Assembly: GCA_022592435.1 (NCBI GenBank)
Contig: JABYQS010000636.1
Span: 1 to 16,469 of the forward strand
DNA from: Cerioporus squamosus
Lineage: Eukaryota; Basidiomycota; Agaricomycetes; Polyporales; Polyporaceae
Length of the DNA stretch: 16,469 nucleotides
Direction: 5' to 3'
Within the stretch, counting starts at the first letter, position 1. Every line of letters begins with the position of its first letter. Both the position numbers and the translations under genes were made by a program. Below are positions 7,917-16,469 of this stretch, piece after piece. The notes beneath the pieces were generated by a model. That model made no database searches and was not told where the DNA came from. It saw only the letters and a program-made list of their open reading frames with translations.

Positions 7917-10900
7917 TCAGTCAACAAAATCCTCTGCATGCAACTGGACATAATTCAAGAAACCATGCATGCTGACAACGATCTCAATTAGCTCCATAAG
8001 AGAGAGAGCGCAAGAAGTGGCTCACCTGTCCAAAAATGCAAAGCACTTCACGATGTTAGGATCAAGTACCGGCGGCTTCACGTCTTCCGGTAGAGATGTA
8101 GGCATGGGCGTTTGAGAGAAGTATGGCTCGTGGTCCTTGCTTCCCGATGTGAGGAGGTAGAAAACTCTGAACGAAAGATCTTGTCCCAGTATAAGCTTTC
8201 GCTGTTCCGCTGCGCTCCCGATACCAAACGGATTGTGCGCCCTGCCGTGGTGATGCTGGTGCTGCGGGACCCTGGGACCATGTCCTCCACCATGCGATGC
8301 CGGCCAGTACTGGACGCGCCGTAGGTCGCGCACCTTGAAGCGTTGGTCAGTACCGACGCGGGTTACTACGGTTTAGATACGTTAGGCATATGCACACACT
8401 CGCAGAGGGGTGAAGAGTACTGACTCAAGATGAGTTCCTCTGGCTTGACGTCGTGCGTCTCTGCCATGGCTTTCCCTACGTCAAGGAGGTAGTCCCATGC
8501 ATCGTGCACTCGCGCGACTTCCCTTGTATGCGAGATCTGGATGTGGTACTCAGCTTCCGGGGGTACGACCACGGCCCATCTATACACGTCTTCAGAGAAT
8601 GATCACTAGTATGCAAGGTACCGACAACTGACCCATATAAGCCGCCTGGTAGCTCGTACGGAGGAAGATCTTCCCGTTGGAAATGACCATCCAGCCAACT
8701 GCTTTTGCTTCCCTCTCTGGCATCACTCAAGTCGAGCTTTGCAAGCCCCTCGTCGAGGACGTTGCACAAGACGACGAAGTCCTTCCAATTCTTCCCATCG
8801 GTTTCAGCCCCCTTAGGTAGGTAGCCCAGGTCACCGACGCGGAACTGATGAGGCGGTATCCCACTGCCCTCGAACCACGCTTGTTGGTGGGCATCCATAG
8901 CGATGGCCGCCTTGCGGATCTGACGGAGGGTCATGAGAGGCATCTCCGAAAAACCGTCATCGTCGTCCAGAGAGCCCAGGACTTTCTGCAGCCGCTCTTG
9001 CGCGGTGGTGATGTTTGCTGAGCTGGGGAGCAGTGCCCGAGCGAGAATAGTCAGGTGATTGACTTTCCGCTGCATATCCGCGGAAATTCCTGATCACCGT
9101 AGGACGAAGAATCAGTGAGGTCGTGGGCTACGCTGAGGAATATACCTTCGAGCTCCCGTTCACTGACGGGTTGCCGGGGTGAGCTTCCGCCGTTGGGGAG
9201 GATCTGTGGTGTAGCGAGCTGTGAGTTGGACACCTACGTAAGAAACTTGTACATGCAGACCTTGAGGTATATGTCGCGGATAGAGTGTGCCAGACCGTAG
9301 TTTCTCCAGGACACGACATTGTCGATCTCAGGTGGGGGAAGACCCATAATCACAGTTTGCTCTGCGTCGATCCTGTAGCTGGCATTCTATAAAAGACCGT
9401 CAATTGTGGGCGGAAGGGACTCAACATCCGCCACTCGCCTCCACGTAGTCCTGCAATTTGGCATCCGATAGATCCAGTTGCTGCTTGATATACAGTGCCA
9501 CATCCTGTCAAATTGTAAGAGCCGCTCCTTTCCGGATACTCTTGATCTCGCGACGTACCAGAGTCTCCCTGTACTATACATACAAGTGTCGGCTAGACAG
9601 CACATGCATTTTTGATAGAGCACACGTACGAAATGAAGCATTATCCGAGCACATTGCGCAAGGCCGGCGTTCTTCAGAGCATCGAGGAGGAGTGCCTGAG
9701 GCAAGCGGGTTTGCACTGGATAGGTCAAGATCGTCAATATGCTATGCTTAACAAAACCACTGTTGTTACTTTCCGTTCGCGAGCAAAATGAAGGGCGTTG
9801 GCGTCTCGTCATTGGAGTAGCCAACCATCTGCGGGAGGTTCGGATGACTAGGACATGCAGATCAGCATGTGTGGCGATACGTGGCGGGTGGGACTCTCAC
9901 TAGACGTTTTGCAGTAGCTTGACGTCCCGGACCCATCTCTATCCTCACTCTTATGAGGATCGCTCCTTGATGAACGTACATATTATAGTACACAGCTGAA
10001 CTGACCTTCATCGCTTTTCGGCGGTCGCCCTCGTACCGCAGCATGAGAGACTCTTGCCCGTCGATCTTCCCTTCCGCCGCTCCGGCCCACCATCCCTCTT
10101 TGATAACGCGGGACCGTGGTTTCAGCCGGAACTGGGACTGGTGGTACCTATTAAACTGAAACGTATCTTGAGCACACTTCCATCTTGTACAGAATAAACA
10201 ACGTACACCATGGTGGTTGGCTATGATGGGCTCCGGCTCTTCCCCTTCCTCGTCCTCAAGTGGATTGAAGGTGTGCTTCGAAGTCACTTGCACCGGCATG
10301 AACTCCCCACTAGAGGGGCGCGACAGGTCGATGAGATCGAAAGAGTTGCTCTCCCGAGGCTGTATATCTGTGGCATCCCCAGATGCTGGATGATCAAGCA
10401 ATTCGAAGCTTGCGCTCTACGCTGGCAATAAGCATGGCTCTCTTGACAAGAACGTAACAGGCAGCGTACCGTCGCAGAGCGCGAGATCGGAGACAGACAG
10501 AGTTCCTGGACGTCAGTGATCCCAACTTGATCTTCACCCGACGTGTAAGGTGGGAGCGTGGTCGATCCCGAGGGCTCGCCTCTAGACGTCATAATCTCCA
10601 GTTCAGAATTCTCCAGCTCATCTGTCTTCTTCGTCGTCGACGCATCGCCGACAGCCAGGTGGATGTTTATCAAGGTAGCTATCTGTCTCTCAGTGAGAAC
10701 GGGGATATGCAAGGCTGAGAGGCCTTGAGCTAACTCACCTGGAATGCTCTGGCAGCATCATCTAGGGCCGCATTGTACTCCGTGAGCGCATTCTCGATCG
10801 TGCTCTTCCGCATGAGGCGAGCGCCCCATTTTTGTTCGGCCTCCTGCTTCATGAACTTGTGGATCAACTCGAGTGTCCTACGCGCAGACGTTCAGCATCA

Positions 10901-11322
10901 ATTACGTCAGCTATCGACAGAAGCCTATAATGTTACTTACTCCTCGAACTTCGAGATGGCCTTCAGCAGCCTAGGAGGCACAGGACCTGCATGGTCAACC
11001 AGTTGATCGCGGATTTCCACCAGCAGCGACAGGCATCGTCGTGCTAAGCGATTGCAGTCTTGCCTGTTCGTCTGAACATTCTATTGAGAGGACAATTCAG
11101 CGTACTTGCAAGCAATGAGCGAGCAAACATCTGAAGATGCCGCATGCATACCTTGAGGGTCTCGAATATGAGTAGAAGGATACCCGCGGCAGCCTTGGCC
11201 GGAGTGAACTGCAGTAAGTCAGCGATCTCCTTCGTCACCGAGGAGGTTGCGATCAGGGCACCGAGCGCGTCGTTTGCGGTCAATTTGCCAGTGCGAACAG
11301 TGATGTAACGAATCCGCCGCAT
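7917..11322 (-). CDS. Cbl/MLKL-type helical-bundle protein with degenerate kinase-like region
   Basis: Predicted 840-aa protein in 17 exons: 11152-11322, 10941-11080, 10739-10877, 10470-10682, 10207-10416, 10006-10155, 9901-9938, 9774-9847, 9630-9715, 9559-9573, 9439-9504, 9261-9386, 9146-9233, 8633-9089, 8425-8579, 8026-8365 and 7917-7971. Residues 1 to about 160 form an all-helical region (with VQTNRQDCNRL and a predicted brace helix) resembling the Cbl N-terminal/MLKL_NTD superfamily that is common in basidiomycetes. Residues 160-290 are a Ser/Pro/Asp/Glu linker. Residues 300-476 look kinase-like: a VIKEGWWAGAAEGK beta pair, LMLRYEG in place of the VAIK strand, a HPNLPQMVGYS segment and a hinge-like PFILLANVQTR, but no HRD and no DFG, so catalysis is unlikely. 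The C-terminal 360 residues are a conserved part of unknown role ending in LNYVQLHAEDFVD. One donor reads GA instead of GT (9772-9773) and one GC (9437-9438). Start 11322 is the first suitable ATG; an earlier exon is possible. The function is unknown; signalling or cell death is only an analogy to MLKL. Confidence 0.82.
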
Positions 11323-11800
11323 TGCGGTATACTCAGAGACGGCGTGCAACTAGGGCTGAGGGTGCCAGAGGTGTGCGAGCATGGCTGTTGCGCAGACTGT
11401 TATACAACCCGTGGTTGACGGAGAAGACAGCCGAGTCCTGCCATCTGCCAACTGTCATGGCGGTGCGGAACGCCACACAGCCGCTGCGATAACGCCGTCG
11501 TAACTGATGGTACAAAACGTGGGAAACCATTCCGGACACACACTGGCACACAGCGTACCTACTGGGAGATACTCGGGCGAATGACATTGACACACAACAG
11601 CTTAAGCTTTCGGAGCGACGAGCACGCCGGCAGGGAGGAGCTACGTGGATGCGCAAACCAGACGGCCACGACAGTGGAACTCGCCAGCCTGAGAGGCCTC
11701 GGTAGACATTCCTCCAGGCAGCACTCATGAGACGCGGAGAACCTATATTACATCCTAACGATACACGCAAATCATCAAAGTCATAGCATCATGAGCGTCG
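11323..11800 (-). other. Intergenic region, no gene seen
   Basis: These 478 bases separate the start of the helical-bundle gene at 11322 from the stop of the FIG4 gene at 11801. They should hold the promoter of the former and the 3' UTR of the latter. A 145-codon minus-strand open frame at 11333-11770 is rich in Arg, Ser and Cys and has no family signature, so it is not called. No clear promoter motif, repeat or RNA gene was noticed. Confidence 0.5.
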
Positions 11801-14800
11801 TCAATCCACCATCGTCAGCTCCGCAATAATCTTCTCGTAATTCGTCGACGTGTACCCCGCCTCGATGTCCTGAGCGCTCCCCCGGTCAATGTACGACGTC
11901 ACGATCTTCTCATCCTTCTCAGTGAGCTCGACCGGCTCCTGCAGGCCCTGCGCAAGGCTGATCGTGTCCCGGTACTTCGTGTAGATCGGATTCCGATAGT
12001 CGACCTCTGCGCTGGACGTGACAAGGAGCTCCTGCCCTTGCTCGATGTACCTAACAGTAGGTTGTTCGACACGCTCATCAGACTCAGTGCGCAACGGGAA
12101 AGAAAAAAAGGAAAGCAACGCACTCCCGGTACTCTTCCTCTTCCTTCACGATCGGGTCAAGCAATCGCATAACAAGCTCCGGAGTCTCTGGGACAGATTC
12201 GGGGGCGACGTGGGGCTTCTTCAGCCTGGACTTCGGATCTTGAGACCCGTCGATGCGGGAGCTCCGCGAACCTTGCGCCTGATTCGTGCCCATCCACCGG
12301 CGCACGCCATCCATCAATCTGTGAGATGGTGAGTAATGACGATCTTCTAGCACTCTCGGAAGGCGAGAGATACATACTTGGGATGCTGGTGGGTGTGGTG
12401 AGGGAGGAAAGGACTTATGTTGATGTCTCGGGCAGTCTTGCTGTATGGTGGGGGCATCTCAGTCACCATTCATCAACATGTGCACTACATCAGTACTCAC
12501 CCAGGCAGCTTGAGAGTGCTATTCATGGAGAACGCAAAGTGCTTCCCCAATGACGTGAACAGTAACGGTCGGTAGTACTCGATCCAATAGTCCGCGCGGG
12601 TGTTGACGAAATGGGTGACAGCTTGCTCGCATTCTTCAAGTGGGTATGCCGTTCCAAGATGCTCGTCAGTGAACCACTTTTGGTAATTGCCCCGTGAAGG
12701 AGGAGAACGAGTGCTCGTCTTCTCGGCCGGGACTCCAAGAAAGAGGTTGATCGCTGCTTGCTTATCGTTGTCTGAGAGAAAGCGCGAACAACGTCAGCAT
12801 CCTGCAGGAGATAACGCGAGCATCAAAGGTACCTAGGAGGGAGTTGGCGTAGAAACGGCGCAAATTCTCTATGATATCGCGCGAATGGCTGTTCCAATGG
12901 GGCATCCTCCGGTACGTCTCTACCCGGTTGACCAGCGCACTACCTGTATACTGCAATGCGAGACCTACAGCATGGTGAGCAGCGTGCATTACGCGAGCAT
13001 AAGTGCGAGAAGCTCACTGTCACCGTGGTCATGATACATCTCTGTAAGCATGTTGACGGCATCCGAGTCGAATGCAAGGTTCGGCGTGTCCACGACACCT
13101 AGGGCATACAGCTGATGGCCCAAGGCGCGCTTCCGAACACGAACTGTGCGCGTTCGTCCTGTCAAGACAGTCTACGCAGTTTGTCCGGCACACGCCGTTC
13201 TGGACAGACATTGTAGTTCTCCCATGGGTACTCCTCGCCACTGTGCCGATCCATCAGCGGCGTATCAGACATAAAAGAGATAACCTACTCCGACTCGTTC
13301 TGCAAATAGTGAGAGAACGGTTCAGGACCCGTGTGGAAGAACCCGGTCATCTGGATGGATTCCTCAGCCAAATCCTCCAGGTAGCCGATGACATCTTGCG
13401 TCTTCCTGCATCCAAGTGAGACGACGTATAGACATGCAGGAAACTTTCACATACTCCTTATATGCTCGCCGCCATGTCCCAGGCACGGTACACCATGCGC
13501 TTATCAGGGGGTAAGAACTGATTGAGGTAGCGAACACACTGCGTGTACTCCTCCAGTAACTTCGACTCTCGCGGCTGAGGTTCCCGCTTCTTGATCAGGT
13601 TCAAGATCATGACTGGGGTTCCGTACGCTTGAAGAGGTCATCGAAGTGGCGAGCAAGCGGAGGTGTAGAAGGGGTCCATAACGGGAACTGGTCAAGATGT
13701 CAGTGATTCCGAGACATGTAAAACCTACGACAACAAACTTGCTCTCAATCGGAGGCTTCGCGGGCACGCCAGTGACCTCTGTGTCAGAAGAGCGGGATAC
13801 TTCCGCGATACTAGACAGAAGCCGTGGTGAATAGTCGTACCAATCGGATGCATTACTGCCAAACGCACCTGGACATAGCTGGTGAAGTTGGGGCTCGGAC
13901 GTCTCCCTTGTTTGCCGCCGGCGTCCATCCTTCGTTGCAGGGTAGTAGAATGGCGTCGTGAGAGTCTCCGACACTATCTGCTCCGTCTCCACCTCGTTTG
14001 TGCAACGTTTCCCTATTGTCATACCGCGTTAGTATGCGGTCGTACATCGATGGTCACGCCAAACCTCATCATTCACGCCACGCTTCAGGTAGCGAGCGCC
14101 GGCATGATGTCGAGACCTCCGTGCGATGAGTGTAATGAACACAACACGGCCCAGCACGGTCAGCTCTGTAACAACGAGGAGTCACATTCCCTTCATGATG
14201 AGTTAACACTGCTCACTCACTGGCTTGGTCAACATGCCCATGAATCAAGGGAACCAACCAATGTGACCGCGATGATGGAGGAGAGGAGCCGTTGAATGCG
14301 GCAGTAAGGAGATGGTGATTCCAGGCATAACGATCATTCATGGACCATTGACGAGCGGGGCTGAGGCCGCTTCGCGTCAGGTTGTGTTGGAGAGTAGACG
14401 TGAGATCATATGTGTAACTGCGTGGCCGAAGTCCCATGGATTAGCTGTGTAGCTACGCTGACAATGGATGGTAGACAACCTGAAGTAGAAGTTCTTCGAC
14501 ATGTCCACTTGCTTGAAGATGTTCATCAAACGGGCCTCCTCCGTTGGTTTGTCCATCTTGTGATTGAACGCGACTGGAAGGATGTCCGTGTTCTCGCGCA
14601 GTGATAGACATAGTGGCCACCGAGAAGAGCAACGACAGACCGCTTCGAGATAAGAATCATGTACCAGCCCGCCGTAAACTTGATGAAGCCTGCACTGGTA
14701 TGGCATCAGCAATTCTCCTTCCAGATGCCCAGGAGAGGAATGCCGATGGAATGAATGTCTTCCCAGTACGTTTCATTCTCAGGTAGATACAGAGGAGAAC

Positions 14801-15549
14801 ATTCAAACGACAGGCAAACGGCCGAGAAGCTGTCCTCTGAAAGTCCACCAGACAACCCATCGGACGTGCTTGAGCCCGCCGACTTGACCTCCTTCACATC
14901 TGCTACACTGCCGCCGAGTTGGACCAACGTCGCCCTCAAGGCCCGCACAGAACATTGTCGTCACTCATAACCTCAACAAACACTGCTGCAGCGAAGCAAG
15001 GACGTCGGGCTCGCAAGTGGGCTCGGCCGATAGAGGGAGGCTGTATGAGACCTCGCAGACATACAGGGCTCTCCGCTATGGCACATGTGTATCGGGAACA
15101 GCAACGCCTCTTGATATCGGCTCTGAATGTAACGCAGAGAACGCACCAGCAATGCCAAAAAACACTCGGGCCTTCCCCAAACCACCGCATTGTTTGTTCC
15201 CATCCTCCAGCATCTTGAGCATCGCGCTCATTTGCTTCCCACTGTATATTGCTTCATCCTCGACTATGTCCAGTTCATCCTGAGGTGCGGTCTATCTTGA
15301 TGATGCGATGACGCGAGTCGGACGTGTTTGACGCGACAACAAGAAGCGCAGCCTGTTCTCGTACAATATGAACTTGTTGAAGGCCAAGGAGTGGTCATCG
15401 GCACGCGGTTGTGCAGCCTTAGCAGACGTAGACGCGTTCGCGAGGGTCGTAGAGAGACTCTGATTGTCCTTTGACTTCTGTGAACGCGGCGTCAGGGATT
15501 GTGACCGCGGCTGTCGACGGCAGCGGAATTGAATGCTGAGAAACAGGGG
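11801..15549 (-). CDS. FIG4: FIG4-like Sac-domain phosphoinositide phosphatase, reading frame broken
   Basis: FIG4 works with the Fab1/Vac14 complex on vacuole and endosome membranes and removes the 5-phosphate of PI(3,5)P2. Exons are about 15147-15549 (5' end unresolved), 14480-14689, 14221-14417, 14065-14165, 13869-14012, 13743-13810, 13455-13687, 13289-13405, 13018-13240, 12833-12964, 12501-12771, 12378-12440, 12124-12318 and 11801-12050. Family marks in order are [84 protein letters not shown], the catalytic Cx5R motif [10 protein letters not shown] near 13165-13195, [34 protein letters not shown], and a FIG4-type C-terminal tail after the Sac domain, which Sac1 lacks. Exons from 12964 down are perfect; upstream of that at least eleven 1-2 base indels break the frame. 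One intron (13688-13742) is GC-AG. An in-frame TAA at 15550-15552 with no ATG after it shows the first exon is not found. Pseudogene or sequence error is undecided. Confidence 0.87.
13688..13742 (-). other. GC-AG intron in the FIG4 gene
   Basis: The donor reads GA followed by GCAAGT, which is the classic GC-type donor, and the acceptor is CAG at 13688-13690. The join gives [13 protein letters not shown], which fits the family. The length of 55 bases matches the other introns here. Confidence 0.7.
14690..15146 (-). other. Unusually long intron in the FIG4 gene
   Basis: Family alignment requires that FFGIAG (ending at 15147) joins directly to GFIKFTAG (starting at 14689), which leaves a 457-base intron with donor GTGCGT and acceptor CAG. 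Nearly all other introns in the window are 48-75 bases. On the sense strand it contains an 80-codon open frame (14706-14948) with a Ser/Asp-rich start and a [18 protein letters not shown] segment. I do not recognise it. Confidence 0.5.
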
Positions 15550-15868
15550 TTATAGTGCCGCTGGAATCCGAAGGAGCAAGCCGGGTATCTGTAGATGTGC
15601 CGGGTGCTAGGGCAGCGTAGGCATGGAAGCCAGCCAGAGGTCTAGCAGACGACCTGGAGGTTGAGGGGAAAGAAGTCAGTGACGACAACGGTAGTACCAA
15701 GTTGTCCGTAAATGGGAATTTTGATGGGGACAATGGCTTTGGATCCTAACATGCGCAAACACCTCCGATCGCGAGTTCGGAAAATGCTCCATGTTATCTG
15801 GACCTACTACACATAATATGCCAGCCTGCTGATTCATCTCTTCTGCACTCAATATAGCTGTCTATTGA
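15550..15868. promoter_or_regulatory. Region between the divergent FIG4 and right-edge genes
   Basis: FIG4 reads left and the right-edge gene reads right, so this stretch probably contains both promoters and the missing first exon of FIG4. A minus-strand ATG at 15749-15751 opens a frame of about 32 codons ending at a possible CAG/GT donor near 15656; it could be the FIG4 first exon but nothing confirms it. A minus-strand 104-codon frame at 15419-15733 overlaps the FIG4 exon in another phase and is not called. No clear motif was seen. Confidence 0.35.
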
Positions 15869-16469
15869 CGACGCCTGTGGCTTTCTCTGGTCGACAAAGG
15901 GCTTCCTCTATCACGCTGCCCGATCTCACTTTCCCCCAACGAGGAAGAAGACTATGACGGCGAAGACTACGAGGCGGAGGGGAGAGGGTATGATGAGGCC
16001 GAAGACTTGGACGCAGAGGCGGAGGCTATGGCCCGAAGACTTGAGATCAACTGCTGGCGGACATCGCGAAAGCGCAAGCAGAGGCGGCGGCGGCAGGAGC
16101 AAATCCGAATCCGCCCCAGACTGCTGACCTCCAGAACATCCCCCTACCCCTCCTAAAGACATACTCCCGCAGCCAACTCTGCAAAAGAAGCGAGAGGAGC
16201 TTTATTGACTATGAGGGGCATCCTCGCCTTCGCCTCAAAACATGCCATCGTCGGGTCTACCATGTCAGTGTCTCAGGTCCCTGGTAGTGAAGGTGGGACC
16301 CTAATTGACGTCTTCAACCGTTGCGTCTCTGCTTCCTCATCTCGAAACTCTCGCGCGTGTTCTCACGGAAGCCGTCCTGTCCCTCGCAAAGTCCGATGCC
16401 CTCTTTGGCTCTCTGGAACTCGGATGCTCCTGCCATACAGCTCGACAGGGCAAGCGCAAACGTGACGAG
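15869..16469 (+). CDS. Partial conserved-looking protein, acidic and Ala-rich, frame broken, runs off the right edge
   Basis: Open coding signal on the plus strand, divergent from FIG4. In one frame from 15869 it reads an acidic stretch (EEDYDGEDYEAEGRGYDEAE) followed by EAMARRL. The frame then moves near 16042 to DQLLADIAKAQAEAAAAG, again near 16140 to TPPKDILPQPTLQKKREEL, near 16205 to MRGILAFASKHAIVGSTM with LIDVFNRCVSASSS, and near 16350 to LARVLTEAVLSLAKSDALFGSL and a basic end GKRKRDE. The flow of these pieces suggests one protein whose reading frame is broken by small indels, as in FIG4. A short intron could explain one or two of the shifts. No start codon was fixed and the 3' part is outside the window. 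The basic KRKR motif may be a nuclear signal. Function unknown. Confidence 0.5.

Noticed and set aside
8022..8030. TGA at 8022-8024 as the end of the helical-bundle gene
   Set aside because: A GT donor lies at 8024-8025, and splicing to 7971 adds LNYVQLHAEDFVD and a stop in phase, which fits related proteins better.
9387..9824. 145-codon minus-strand frame read as one exon
   Set aside because: It contains the true exon VQTRLPQALL but runs through introns on both sides and loses the family pattern outside that piece.
11333..11770. 145-codon minus-strand open frame between two genes
   Set aside because: Arg/Ser/Cys-rich text without a domain or similarity I recognise; it sits in the expected promoter and 3' UTR space.
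15419..15733. 104-codon minus-strand frame at the FIG4 5' end
   Set aside because: Its phase differs from the FIG4 text [14 protein letters not shown], and it starts at a TTG. It may hold parts of a first exon, but this cannot be shown.
1..16469. tRNA, rRNA, transposon ends, CRISPR arrays or bacterial-type operons
   Set aside because: No cloverleaf, long direct or terminal repeat, or regularly spaced repeat was found by eye, and the intron-rich genes show a eukaryotic nuclear region.

Overview
The window looks like the nuclear genome of a mushroom-forming basidiomycete (Agaricomycetes). The genes are dense and GC-rich, each is cut by many introns of about 50-65 bases, and two families seen here are typical of that group: a TKL-type kinase with a C1 zinc finger, and a Cbl/MLKL-type helical-bundle protein. 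I identified the genes by reading both strands and joining exons by hand, using the rule that every join must keep phase and match family motifs. No database search was possible.

Layout, left to right. Five genes lie on the minus strand: argininosuccinate synthase (ARG1, last exon off the left edge, start at 1614); a TKL protein kinase with a C-terminal C1 finger (2148-4240, 6 exons, 597 aa); a UGA4/BAT1-type amino acid or GABA permease (4728-7092, 13 exons, 539 aa); a helical-bundle plus degenerate-kinase protein (7917-11322, 17 exons, 840 aa); and a FIG4 homologue, the Sac-domain PI(3,5)P2 phosphatase (11801 to about 15549, at least 14 exons). At the right edge a plus-strand gene fragment begins near 15869 and runs out of the window. 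It is acidic and Ala-rich and I do not recognise it with confidence.

The regulatory DNA has some content. The ARG1 promoter holds three ACGCGT boxes spaced 10 and 11 bases apart inside a 9-base inverted repeat, plus a Gcn4/CPC1-like TGACTC. The permease promoter holds a perfect inverted repeat made of two GATAAG sites, which suggests nitrogen control. ARG1 and the permease both serve amino acid and nitrogen metabolism; the other genes have no evident pathway link to them.

The most interesting points are the MLKL-like architecture of the 840-residue protein (four-helix bundle, linker, kinase-like region lacking HRD and DFG), with a 15-base microexon and a mutated-looking splice donor, and a burst of at least eleven one- or two-base indels between about 13.1 and 15.4 kb in FIG4. 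Similar indels hit the right-edge gene, while about 7 kb of exon sequence to the left has none. This makes poor base quality towards the right side a strong rival to real gene decay. I saw no rRNA, tRNA, transposon or CRISPR array.
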